Of a stretch of 35,650 nt of DNA, positions 26,736 to 34,569 are shown piece by piece. Both the position numbers and the translations under genes were made by a program. Within the stretch, counting starts at the first letter, position 1. The number at the start of each line of letters is the position of its first letter. A model generated the notes under the pieces. The model made no database searches and was not told where the DNA came from. It saw only the letters and a program-made list of their open reading frames with translations. This DNA comes from Acidobacteriaceae bacterium (GTDB lineage: Bacteria; Acidobacteriota; Terriglobia; Terriglobales; Acidobacteriaceae), in NCBI GenBank assembly GCA_027306695.1, contig DAHUZH010000024.1, positions 1 to 35,650 of the forward strand, read 5' to 3'.

Positions 26736-27942
26736 GGCTTACGCCCAAACAGGGAGTCGTCCCCTGAAACTCCCGCCACACGCTCGCCGCTGCCAGACTG
26801 ACGGCCTCGGCGCGCTCTTCCCACCACGTTTTGCCGTAGACATTCTGTGTCACATCGACCGTCGAGTGACCCATATTGTCCCGGGTGACTTCGGGCCGGA
26901 CGCCCACACTACTCATCAGGCTCGCATGCATCGTCCGGAAGCTGCGGAAGTCGACCGTTGGCGGCAACCCCAGCTTCTTGATCGTAGGTTTCAGGTGCCG
27001 CCGCAACAGATTGCGCCGGTCGATCGGACCACCGCGAGCGTTGGTGAAGATCAGGTCCTTCGGCCCCTGATACTTCGACAACGCCCAAGCCCGATCCAGA
27101 ATGCCCCGCAGAATTCCGAAGGAATCGAGCGGAATGCTTCTGTGTCCGGCTTCGGTCTTGGTGTCATCGAACTCCCCTTCGTAATAACGCTCGATGACTT
27201 CGATGCGGTCTGGGAGAATTCTTCCCCATCGCAACGCCACGACCTCGCCGACCCGCAGAGAGCCGACCACCATCAGTGTCACGATGGATTTCGTCGGTTC
27301 CGGCAGGTCGTCGATCACACGCCGGATGTCCTGCTTGGCGAGAACGACAGGCGGCTTTCGCGCTTTTTTTCGCGGCAACCTGACTCCGATGGCGGGATTG
27401 ACCCGGACCAAGCCCCAGGTCTTTCCCTGGTTGAGGACAGCCCGCAGACAAGCGTGCATGTTGCGGACGGTCGCTGACGCCAGACGTGGAGAATAGGAGT
27501 TGAAGAAGTCCTGAAGCTCTATGGTCCGCATCTTCGGAACTCGCATAGGCCCCCACTTCGGCAAAATGTGCGTGTCCAGATAGAAGTCGTAGCTGATCCG
27601 CGTGGAATTCTTCAGCAATGGCCACATCTTTTCACGACAGGTTGCCACCAGCGCCTCCAGTGTGTCTCCTTTAAGGAAGACGGGGTGATGTTCATTGTTC
27701 CGTTCGTTGGCGGGTTCCATGAACTGATCGGCCAACCGCTGGGCCTCGGTTTTGGTTGGAACCGAGTTTTTTGCCCAACTCTTGGTACGGCCGCGACGTT
27801 TACCGGGGCTGTAGTCCCAGTAAAAGATTTTCCATTTTGTCCCCAGGTCCCGTACCCGGGGACGTTGATGCCTTTCTCGCACCACGATGCTCCTTCCGTG
27901 GCGCTTCAACCGTAGTTCATCAGTACCATTGCGGGGCCTCAT
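26719..27942 (-). CDS. int: Tyrosine recombinase (integrase)
   Basis: A 407-residue phage-type integrase expected to insert and excise the element at the tRNA. A basic N-terminal arm-binding part (RWKIFYWDYSPGKRRGRTKSW-like region near residues 35-55) is followed by a SAM-like core-binding domain (about 90-190) and the catalytic domain. Visible catalytic residues: Arg in GSLRVGEVVALRW, Arg in DFRSFRTMHASLM, His in NMGHSTVDVTQ, and nucleophile Tyr in NVYGK. The HxxR histidine is replaced by Arg (RSFR). ATG 27942 overlaps the upstream gene's stop by 4 bases; a TTG at 27948 is also in frame. Confidence 0.9.
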
Positions 27943-28175
27943 TCGCAAGTCCCTTGTTCCTCTAAAAAACGGTCGATCTCGCAGCGCCGAAAGCGCACAT
28001 AGCGGCCCAGGCGAACCGTCGGGAGCTGGTCCTGATGGCTATAAACCCAACTCCTCGGTACCCGGAGGATTTCGGAGACTTCTTCGGCGGTCAGTAAAGC
28101 ATGATCGGAAAGATGAACGAGAGAATTGCTTGCCTGCTCTGTCGTCTGTGTTTGTCCCAAATGAGAATTGGACAT
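27939..28175 (-). CDS. Excisionase-like helix-turn-helix protein
   Basis: A 78-residue DNA-binding protein with the HTH_17/MerR-like excisionase fold: LLTAEEVSEILRVPRSWVYS, then LPTVRLGRYVRFRRCEIDRFL. Such proteins bend attachment DNA to direct excision or act as small regulators. ATG 28175 has GAGGT about 6 bases upstream. It is translationally coupled to the integrase by an ATGA overlap, and two copies of the 21-bp palindrome lie 75-115 bases upstream. Confidence 0.82.
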   Translation of the reverse strand: MSNSHLGQTQTTEQASNSLVHLSDHALLTAEEVSEILRVPRSWVYSHQDQLPTVRLGRYVRFRRCEIDRFLEEQGTCE

Positions 28176-28623
28176 CGCGCACCTCGAATTCAAAAACGCC
28201 CATTCAGGCCGTTCTCAAAATTGAAGGTAGTGCGGAATTCAGTGCGGGAGGTATGCAAAATCTGTCATAGGTATGCAAAAACAGCATAGCTAAGGTTTAT
28301 CCGCTTTAGGAACTGCAACATAGCGGAGCCAGTGTTTCATGGACGATGGGAAATCGGCTGATTTTCACAGAGGATTGCAGCTTGCGGGGTAGCGGATCGC
28401 TTTGTCCTGCGTGTTCTCTCAGACACCGCGAGAGAAGTGCAGGCCGCGCCCGACGACAGGGAGATTCTGCTTCGTTCGCCACGGCGAACGCCCTGCGGGT
28501 TTCGGCTCCTCCTGAAGGCCGCCTCCGAAAAAGCATCTCCCCGCCTTGGGAGCGGCCACCTCTCGCGCCCTCCGGGAGTGTGCCCTGAGAGACCACTTCG
28601 GGAGCACAAAGGAGATCCAGATT
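28176..28623. other. Long leader region between the excisionase and methyltransferase genes
   Basis: No convincing gene in about 450 bases. Besides the operator pair it holds inverted repeats TTCTCTC-N9-GAGAGAA (28414-28436) and GTTCGCC-AC-GGCGAAC (28474-28489), then GC-rich sequence with several CTCC/GGGAG stretches up to the methyltransferase ribosome site. ORFs of 60-110 codons here overlap on all frames and look like by-products of GC richness. Confidence 0.5.
28250..28290. promoter_or_regulatory. Tandem operator-like palindromes upstream of the excisionase gene
   Basis: Two copies of a motif with left arm GGTATGCAAAA begin at 28250 and 28270, a 20-bp period (about two helical turns). 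The second reads GGTATGC-N7-GCATAGC (28270-28290), with arms that match at 6 of 7 positions. The first has a weaker right arm (CATAG). Confidence 0.6.
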
Positions 28624-29355
28624 ATGCAAGCAACCTATGCAATTCAGAATCAGCCGCACATCATCGACACCATCGTCCACGGCAACTGCATCGACGTGAT
28701 GCAACAGATGCCCGCGCAGAGCGTAGATTTCATCCTCACCGATCCGCCGTATCTGGTGAACTTCCATGACCGGCAGGGACGCACGCTCAAGAACGATACC
28801 GACGCCAACTGGCTCAAGCCCGCCATGGCAGCGGCATATCGTGTGCTGAAGCAGGACCGCCTCATGGTCTGCTTCTATGGCTGGCCGCTCGCCGATCATT
28901 TCCTCGATGCCTGGCGCAGCGCGGGATTCCGTCCGGTGGGACACTTCGTATTTCGCAAGAGTTACACCAGCAGCACCAAGTTCATGAAGTGTCAGCATGA
29001 ACAGGCGTACTTGCTGGCGAAAGGCAGACCGCCGCTGCCCGCACAGCCGCTACCGGATGTACAGCGATTGATCTACACCGGCAACGCGCTCCATCCCACG
29101 CAGAAAGCGGTTGTTTCACTCGTACCGCTGGTTCGCGCATTTACGCTGCCAGGTGAATTGGTGCTCGATCCCTTCTGCGGCTCGGCATCGACCTGCGCGG
29201 CGGCGTTGCTGACAGGCCGCAGATACGTTGGCATAGAAATGGATGACGGCTATTTCCGCGCTGCCGCTGGACGCATGACCAGGACTCACGAGAGGATGGC
29301 CGCGAAGCGGCCTTCCTCTCAATCGCGGACTGCCTTTGCCGTTTTTAACGCATAA
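28624..29355 (+). CDS. Orphan DNA methyltransferase (N6-adenine/N4-cytosine type)
   Basis: A 243-residue site-specific DNA methyltransferase. The catalytic motif DPPY is at 40-43 and the S-adenosylmethionine motif DPFCGSAST follows near residue 182, then TGRRYVGIEMDDGY. This order (motif IV before motif I) is that of beta-class enzymes; the target recognition part between them is short. No restriction endonuclease is nearby, so it is probably an orphan enzyme that modifies the element or host DNA. AAAGGAG lies 8 bases before ATG 28624. A strong hairpin lies within the last 25 codons. Confidence 0.88.
   Translation: MQATYAIQNQPHIIDTIVHGNCIDVMQQMPAQSVDFILTDPPYLVNFHDRQGRTLKNDTDANWLKPAMAAAYRVLKQDRLMVCFYGWPLADHFLDAWRSAGFRPVGHFVFRKSYTSSTKFMKCQHEQAYLLAKGRPPLPAQPLPDVQRLIYTGNALHPTQKAVVSLVPLVRAFTLPGELVLDPFCGSASTCAAALLTGRRYVGIEMDDGYFRAAAGRMTRTHERMAAKRPSSQSRTAFAVFNA
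29290..29320. repeat. 13-bp stem hairpin inside the methyltransferase 3' end
   Basis: GAGAGGA-T-GGCCGC, a GAA loop, then GCGGCC-T-TCCTCTC: 13 base pairs with a single T-T mismatch. It lies within the coding sequence, 35 bases before the stop. No T-tract follows directly, so it is not a classical terminator. Confidence 0.75.
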
Positions 29356-29459
29356 TGTTGCCCTCCCAGCGCGCTGCAAGGCATTCCTTCTTCGCACGCG
29401 AGCGCGGGCAATGGTGCCAGTGCGCAAAGCATCCGCTTGCCGCGCGCACAGATGATTGG

Positions 29460-29489
29460 TTGATTTCCTTGTGTCTGCGCACGTAAAAT
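29460..29489 (+). promoter_or_regulatory. Candidate promoter of the toxin-antitoxin pair
   Basis: TTGATT (29460-29465) and TAAAAT (29484-29489) with an 18-bp spacer, placing initiation about 20 bases before the antitoxin ATG. It fits a sigma-70 promoter at 4/6 and 5/6 positions. Confidence 0.5.
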
Positions 29490-29515
29490 AGTGCTGCACG
29501 CAAAAGGATGCTCGT

Positions 29516-29749
29516 ATGAAGGCCAATATCACCTTGAAGATCGAAGCGGACCTCCTACGGGAAGCACGTATCCTCGCTGCCGAGGAAGGCACCTCCATCA
29601 GCGCCCTGCTCGCAGTCCGTCTGGAACAGGCCGTGCGCGAGCGCAAGGGATACAACCATGCGCGCAGGCGCGCGATGACTCGGCTGCAGAAGGGCTTCGA
29701 CCTGAAATGGACGCCCCCTCGCTCACGGGATGAACTGCATGAGCGATAA
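29516..29749 (+). CDS. Ribbon-helix-helix antitoxin
   Basis: A 77-residue protein with a ribbon-helix-helix N-terminus (MKANITLKIEADLLREARIL, then AAEEGTSISALLAVRLEQAV) and a basic/aromatic C-terminal tail (RRAMTRLQKGFDLKW) of the kind that neutralises a PIN toxin. It probably represses its own promoter. AAAAGGA lies 8 bases upstream of ATG 29516. It overlaps the following toxin gene by about 11 bases. Confidence 0.82.
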   Translation: MKANITLKIEADLLREARILAAEEGTSISALLAVRLEQAVRERKGYNHARRRAMTRLQKGFDLKWTPPRSRDELHER

Positions 29750-30173
29750 ATGTTTTGTCGATACCAATATTCTGGTGTACGCGCATGACCGTTCCGCCGG
29801 AGTGAAACATCAGCGCGCTCAATTGCTGTTAGAAGATCTCTGGAATTCCAGCCAGGGCGTTTTGAGTACGCAGGTCCTACAGGAACTCTGTATCAACCTT
29901 CGCCGCAAAGTCAGCCATCCCTTGCCGGTGGCTGAGGTCCGCCAACTGATACGCGATTACTCCACATGGGAGGTTGTCACCAACACCCCCGAGTCTGTTC
30001 TCCAGGCGCTGGATATCGAAGCGCGCTATAAGACCTCCTTCTGGGACGCGCTGATCCTTCACGCCGCCGGTAGTTCAGGAGCATCGGTCCTCTATTCCGA
30101 AGACCTGGCAACAGGGCAGAGCTATGGGGCGATTCAGGTGGTGAACCCGTTGCTCGAACCGGTCCCTTTGTAA
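29739..30173 (+). CDS. vapC: VapC-type PIN-domain toxin
   Basis: A 144-residue PIN-domain ribonuclease. The acidic residues that bind metal are present: Asp8 (FVDTNILVY), Glu49 (LQELC), Asp103 (TSFWDALI) and Asp122 (LYSEDL). VapC toxins cut specific RNAs when not held by their antitoxin. I use ATG 29739 (MSDKCFVDTN), overlapping the antitoxin; ATG 29730 is in frame 9 bases before. The pair probably stabilises the mobile element. Confidence 0.87.
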   Translation: MSDKCFVDTNILVYAHDRSAGVKHQRAQLLLEDLWNSSQGVLSTQVLQELCINLRRKVSHPLPVAEVRQLIRDYSTWEVVTNTPESVLQALDIEARYKTSFWDALILHAAGSSGASVLYSEDLATGQSYGAIQVVNPLLEPVPL

Positions 30174-30622
30174 AGAGAACGCCCGTTCCCTCGATGGATC
30201 TGGCAGGCTGCATTCCGCAACCGATCCAGGCGAAGCTGTTCCTGCTCCACAGATTTCCCCTGAATAGCAACTCATCATAACCATTCCCTGGGCATTCCTG
30301 CGGCGGCTCGATTGTGTCCGCACACCGGCCCGCGTCAAGACGTTCTCTTCGTTCCGTCTTGACGGCATCGTGTCTTGACTCGCCCCAGCGCGCGGCCTCT
30401 CTGCCGGTTGTCTGTGGAATGCCCATCTCTGCGCCTTCCGTGCAACTCGCTTCCACAACCATAACGTAATACATCTTGTCAATAGACGAGCTATGCGTTT
30501 TTTGCATACCTCGTGCAGAAATAGCATTGGACGCCCCTCCGATTCGGCCCTACCTTCGCCAACAGATCGGCGCAAAAATGGCAGCCGCTTCGAGTTTTTT
30601 TTGAAAAAGAGGAGTCCTTTCC
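30174..30622. other. Non-coding region upstream of the type IV secretion genes
   Basis: No convincing gene in about 450 bases. It contains GTCAAGACG-N12-CGTCTTGAC (30334-30363), a third GTCTTGAC at 30372-30379, and the operator-like palindrome at 30490-30510. ORFs on the minus strand are low-quality and lack ribosome sites. The repeats could be regulatory sites; nothing in the sequence proves an origin of transfer. Confidence 0.5.
30490..30510. promoter_or_regulatory. Operator-like palindrome upstream of virB2-virB3-virB4
   Basis: Read on the minus strand it is GGTATGC-AAAAAAC-GCATAGC, matching the site at 28270-28290 in 19 of 21 bases and in inverted orientation to it. It lies 113 bases before the VirB2-like ATG. 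Confidence 0.6.
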
Positions 30623-30952
30623 ATGTCATCCATCACCCGTTTCTCACAATGCAACCCGCGCCTGTACAGGCTGGCGCGTTTCCTGAGTCCAGCTGCCACG
30701 TTATTACTGGCCCTTCCCGCCTATGCCCAAGCGGGCGGCGGCAGTCCTTGGGAGAACGCGGTCGGCGTTCTCGAACAGGCATTCACCGGGCCGATTGCCA
30801 CCGGGTTATCTCTGGTTGCGATCGTGTTGGGTGGGCTGATGTTCGCCTATGGCGAAGGCCAGTCGAAACGCATGCTGGCCGGGATCGTCTTCGGCATCGG
30901 CATGGCCATTGGCGCAGTGAACTTCATGGCCTGGCTTTTTCCGGGAGGATAG
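30623..30952 (+). CDS. TrbC/VirB2-type conjugation pilin
   Basis: A 109-residue pilin precursor. A long signal region ends in LLLALPAYAQA, then the mature part starts near GGGSPWENAVGVLEQAF. Two membrane helices follow (GPIATGLSLVAIVLGGLMFA and MLAGIVFGIGMAIGAVNFMAW) with a short loop carrying Gly-Glu-Gly-Gln-Ser-Lys, the usual VirB2/TrbC form. AGGAG lies 9 bases before ATG 30623. It heads the virB2-B3-B4 group. Confidence 0.87.
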   Translation: MSSITRFSQCNPRLYRLARFLSPAATLLLALPAYAQAGGGSPWENAVGVLEQAFTGPIATGLSLVAIVLGGLMFAYGEGQSKRMLAGIVFGIGMAIGAVNFMAWLFPGG

Positions 30953-31017
30953 AGACGCTCTTTCACCGCCAAATGAGCTTTTCAACCACAAGCAATGAGC
31001 GGAAAGGAGGTCGATGG

Positions 31018-31329
31018 ATGGCGGCGGGCGGTTCACGGCAAAACAAAGTGCATAAAGCGATGAACCGCCCGCTGACCATTCTGGGCGCGGAGCGGCGGTT
31101 GTTCTTCGTGGCGCTGGTCGCAGGCGGGGCCGTGTTTTCGCTGATGCATTCCCTGCTGGGAGGCATTCTGTTGTTCATCGTCGGCGTCGTCATCGCCCGC
31201 ATAGCGACAAAACACGATGTCGAGATTCTGCGCGTGCTGTTCAACTCCGGCAAATTTCGGCGCCGGTACGACCCGATGCAATGGGAACCAACAAAAATTC
31301 GCATAGTGAGGCGTCATGTTCAGGATTGA
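31018..31329 (+). CDS. TrbD/VirB3-type secretion protein
   Basis: A 103-residue protein with two adjacent membrane segments (RLFFVALVAGGAVFSLM and LLGGILLFIVGVVIARIA), the motif NRPLTILGAERRLF before them, and a C-terminal cytoplasmic part ending YDPMQWEPTKIRIVRRH. This is the VirB3/TrbD pattern. The start ATG 31018 has a near-perfect AAAGGAGG site 7 bases upstream. It overlaps the VirB4 gene by 14 bases, as is usual for this pair. Confidence 0.85.
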   Translation: MAAGGSRQNKVHKAMNRPLTILGAERRLFFVALVAGGAVFSLMHSLLGGILLFIVGVVIARIATKHDVEILRVLFNSGKFRRRYDPMQWEPTKIRIVRRHVQD

Positions 31330-33736
31330 GCAGATCACGAAAGATTGGAAGGAAGCCGGGGCATTCATGGCTCAGGTGAACCTGTACGGCTTCTGGGATG
31401 AGCATTGCTTTCTGATGAAGTCCGGCGATCTTGGCTGCGCTCTGGAGATCGGCGGGATCGATGCCGAAAGTCTCGACCATGCCGGCCGGGACTACGTGGT
31501 CAAACGTCTCGAAGCCGCGCTTCGCTCGCTCGATGAAAAGACGCGGCTGTACCAAATTCTCTTTCGCCACAACCGGCCCACTATACCACACGCGGAGTAC
31601 ACGAACCCGCTGGTGCGGGCAGCCGTGGAACAACGTGCGGATTTTCTCGCGGCCAAAGCAGACCGGCTGTACTCGGTAGAAATCTTCTGGATCGTGATGG
31701 TCGATGGCAGCTACGCCAGGACCGGACTGCTGCACGCGCTGTCGCAATTGCCGAAAACGCCACGCTCGTCCCTACGGGACTTGCGTGCGCTGTTTTCGAG
31801 CAATAGAGAACGCACCCTGTTGTATGAGCAGATCGAGCGCGACCGGATGCGGTTGCAGCAGAAAGTCCAGAGTTTAAGTGGGCAGCTCAGCGACCTCACC
31901 ACGGTCGAGCTGCTAGGGGCGGAGAAAGCGTTCCGGCTGGTCCGGCGCTTCGTCAACTTCCGCCCCTCCAAGATTCAACAGAGCAGGCTGTATGGGATGC
32001 AGCATCTCGACTGGCAGATGTGCGACTCGGAGCTGGAAGCCCATCGCGGCCATCTGCGTCTGGATGATTTCTACGTCCGTGTTCTGACACTGAAGGAACT
32101 GCCCAGCGAGACGCGGCCCCTGCTGTTGCGTGGCATGCTCGCTGTCCCAGCCAACTTTCACGTCGTCACCGAATGGCATCCTGTCGATAACGCGCGAGCA
32201 CGCAAGGAAATCAACAAGCGTCGCCGTCATCACCACAACTCAAAGACCAGCTTTTTATCCAACTTGCAAGAACAGAAGCATACTGGACCGCGCGAGGAGT
32301 TGGTCGACGATTCCAAAGAGGCCGCTGTCGCGGAGTTGGGCGAAGCGTTGACGGCGCTCGGCATGGAGGGAAAATCCTTTGGCGAGTTCACGCTGACGGT
32401 GGTGGTTTACGACGAAGATCGCGTAAAGGTCGAACATGCCGTGGCCGAGTTCCAGAAACTCTTTACCCAGCATGATGGCCTGTTGTACGAGGAACGCTAC
32501 AACCTGCTGAACGCCTTCTTCGCCACGGTACCGGGGAACAAACACTTCAATCTGCGCAAGCAGTGGGCGCTCAATTCCAACTATGCCGACATGTCGTTCC
32601 TGTTCGGCATCGATACCGGACAGCAGTGGAATCCGCATCTGGAACGCGAACATCTCGCGGTTCTCGAAACCGCGCATGCGACGCCATACTATTTCAATCT
32701 GCACGCAGGCGATGTCGCGCACACGCTACTGCTGGGCGCAACGGGGTCGGGAAAAAGTTTCCTGCTGAATTTTTTACTGGAGTCGCTCCAGAAATACAGT
32801 CCGCTGACCTTCATCTTCGATCTCGGTGGAAGCTACGAGACGCTCACCCGCGTTTTTGGGGGGACGTATCTCAATGTCGGCCTGAAAAACCCCGGCTTCT
32901 CGATCAATCCGTTTTCCTTGGAACCCACGCACGAAAACCTGAACTTCCTGTATCTCTTCACCCGGGTCCTGATCGAAGCCCAGGGCAAGTATGCGCTGAC
33001 ACCGGAGGATGAAAAGGCGCTTTACGCCGCTGTCGAGCGGGTGTACCAGTTGCCCCTGGAGATTCGCACGCTCTCTAACTTCGCCTCCATTCTTGGTCCG
33101 CTGGGCGAGCGGCTGCACCGCTGGACGCGTGAAGGGCAGTTCGGCCATCTGTTCGACAACGTCGAGGACACGCTGACCTTCTCGCGCTTCCAGACCTTCA
33201 ACTTCGATGGCTGGTCGGATGCCCCGGACGTGCTGGAGCCGCTGTTGTTCTACGTGTTGCGCCGGGCGTCGGCGGAGATTGAGAAGCCAGAGAACACCGC
33301 CACCTTCAAGTGCTTCGTCATCGATGAGGCGTGGATGTTCCTGAAAAACGCCACCATTCGCGAGTGGATCACGCGCGCCGAAAAAACGTGGCGCAAGAAA
33401 AATGCCGCGATGGTGCTGGCGACGCAGTCCGTGGTGGAACTGGCAGCGTCCGAGATGCTGCACATCGTCCACGAATCGTGTCCGACAAAAATCTTCCTCG
33501 CCAACCCGAACATGGACCGCAAGCTCTACGCGGACATCTTCCAATTGAACGATACCGAACTCGAACTGTTGGAATCGCTGGTGCCCAAACGCGACCTTCT
33601 GCTGAAACAGCCACGCACCACCAAGAAGCTGGCACTCGAAGTCGATGCGCTGACGTATTGGGTCTCTACCCTGTTTGCCAGCGGATGCTTCAAACTTCTC
33701 AATCCTGGCTGGCGTTCGAATGGAAAGCTGGTGTAG
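31316..33736 (+). CDS. virB4: VirB4/TrbE conjugation ATPase, C-terminus probably altered
   Basis: An 806-residue ATPase that powers type IV pilus/secretion assembly. The N-terminal CagE/TrbE/VirB region (about 1-410) is followed by the ATPase domain with Walker A GATGSGKS (about 475-482) and Walker B FVIDEAWMF (about 667-675), and the late motif ATQSVVELA. The family-like C-terminus LALEVDALTYWVST (ending near 33669) is followed by LFASGCFKLLNPGWRSNGKLV-type sequence that I do not recognise as VirB4, and the stop lies within sequence that reads as a sensor kinase in another frame. The ATPase core is intact, but the missing partners make the system inactive. Confidence 0.88.
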   Translation: MFRIEQITKDWKEAGAFMAQVNLYGFWDEHCFLMKSGDLGCALEIGGIDAESLDHAGRDYVVKRLEAALRSLDEKTRLYQILFRHNRPTIPHAEYTNPLVRAAVEQRADFLAAKADRLYSVEIFWIVMVDGSYARTGLLHALSQLPKTPRSSLRDLRALFSSNRERTLLYEQIERDRMRLQQKVQSLSGQLSDLTTVELLGAEKAFRLVRRFVNFRPSKIQQSRLYGMQHLDWQMCDSELEAHRGHLRLDDFYVRVLTLKELPSETRPLLLRGMLAVPANFHVVTEWHPVDNARARKEINKRRRHHHNSKTSFLSNLQEQKHTGPREELVDDSKEAAVAELGEALTALGMEGKSFGEFTLTVVVYDEDRVKVEHAVAEFQKLFTQHDGLLYEERYNLLNAFFATVPGNKHFNLRKQWALNSNYADMSFLFGIDTGQQWNPHLEREHLAVLETAHATPYYFNLHAGDVAHTLLLGATGSGKSFLLNFLLESLQKYSPLTFIFDLGGSYETLTRVFGGTYLNVGLKNPGFSINPFSLEPTHENLNFLYLFTRVLIEAQGKYALTPEDEKALYAAVERVYQLPLEIRTLSNFASILGPLGERLHRWTREGQFGHLFDNVEDTLTFSRFQTFNFDGWSDAPDVLEPLLFYVLRRASAEIEKPENTATFKCFVIDEAWMFLKNATIREWITRAEKTWRKKNAAMVLATQSVVELAASEMLHIVHESCPTKIFLANPNMDRKLYADIFQLNDTELELLESLVPKRDLLLKQPRTTKKLALEVDALTYWVSTLFASGCFKLLNPGWRSNGKLV

Positions 33737-34569
33737 CCTCAGTGTTTGCGGGAGGTCTCAGCATCTTCGCGACCGAGCGAACGCTCCACGGCTTCGCAAA
33801 GCTAGACTGGTTCGGTCTGCTACCCGACGCTTTGAGTTACTGGTTCGTCATTTTCATGTGGTGCAATCTCTATTTCAGCATCAAGCAATGGCAGCAAGTA
33901 GGATTGGAAAAGGAACGACTGCTTCGCGCGGAGTCTGAGGCCAGAGAAGCGCGTCTGCTTGCGCTTCGCTACCAGTTAAATCCTCACTTTCTGTTCAATT
34001 CGCTGAACTCGGTTTCCACTCTCGTTCTGGATGGAAAAACCCAGACTGCAACCCGAATGTTGGCAGAGATTGGCGATCTTCTCCGCGCGAGCCTCGATTC
34101 CGGAATCCTGACGGAAGTGCCGCTCTCTCAAGAGATTATGGTGAACGAACAATATCTCTCCATTGAGAAGACACGCCTGGGTGATCGATTGACCTACATG
34201 ATCGCGATTTCTCCGGATACGCTGGATGCGAGGGTGCCGTGTATGTTGCTTCAGCCGCTGGTTGAGAATGCGGTACGCCATGGCGTGGCACCGCTTGCAG
34301 AAGGAGGCACGATTGCAATCAAAAGTACCCTTCACGCGGGCCGCCTGCGCATTTTGATCGAAAATTCCGGAAGACAATGTAAGGAGATCCATCAGGAGTC
34401 AACTGGAGGAATTGGCCTTAAGAACACGACAGCACGTCTCAATGCGCTTTTCGGAACAGATTACGGTTTCTCACAGGATTGGCCGGAAAGCGGCGGTTGT
34501 CGGGTCACAGTGGAACTGCCATACCGAAACGTCATGTCCCGGCAGGAGGTCGTACCGTGCGCGCAATGA
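33685..34569 (+). CDS. LytS/YehU-type sensor histidine kinase, apparently 5'-truncated
   Basis: A 294-residue kinase of the LytS (His_kinase domain) family. It keeps the last membrane segments (AGVASVFAGGLSIFA and LSYWFVIFMWCNLYFSI), a coiled-coil (EKERLLRAESEAREARLLAL), the phosphorylated-type motif QLNPHFLFNSLNS (His101), PLVENAVRHG and GGIGLKNTTARLNALFG. Relatives have further membrane helices before this, which are missing; the frame upstream runs into VirB4 DNA. ATG 33685 has no convincing ribosome site, and GTG 33742 is an alternative. It overlaps the response regulator gene by 13 bases. It may be a pseudogene or be expressed by read-through. Confidence 0.75.
   Translation: MLQTSQSWLAFEWKAGVASVFAGGLSIFATERTLHGFAKLDWFGLLPDALSYWFVIFMWCNLYFSIKQWQQVGLEKERLLRAESEAREARLLALRYQLNPHFLFNSLNSVSTLVLDGKTQTATRMLAEIGDLLRASLDSGILTEVPLSQEIMVNEQYLSIEKTRLGDRLTYMIAISPDTLDARVPCMLLQPLVENAVRHGVAPLAEGGTIAIKSTLHAGRLRILIENSGRQCKEIHQESTGGIGLKNTTARLNALFGTDYGFSQDWPESGGCRVTVELPYRNVMSRQEVVPCAQ

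Noticed and set aside
28250..28290. Possible CRISPR array from the 20-bp-period repeats
   Set aside because: Only two units, about 9 bp between the shared arms, and no cas genes; an operator explains it better.
28306..28998. Possible minus-strand gene of 230 codons across the methyltransferase
   Set aside because: It overlaps a well-supported methyltransferase and lacks a ribosome site; its composition fits a shadow frame.
30177..30188. Terminator after the PIN toxin (GAACG-CC-CGTTC)
   Set aside because: Stem of only 5 bp, loop too small, and no T-tract.
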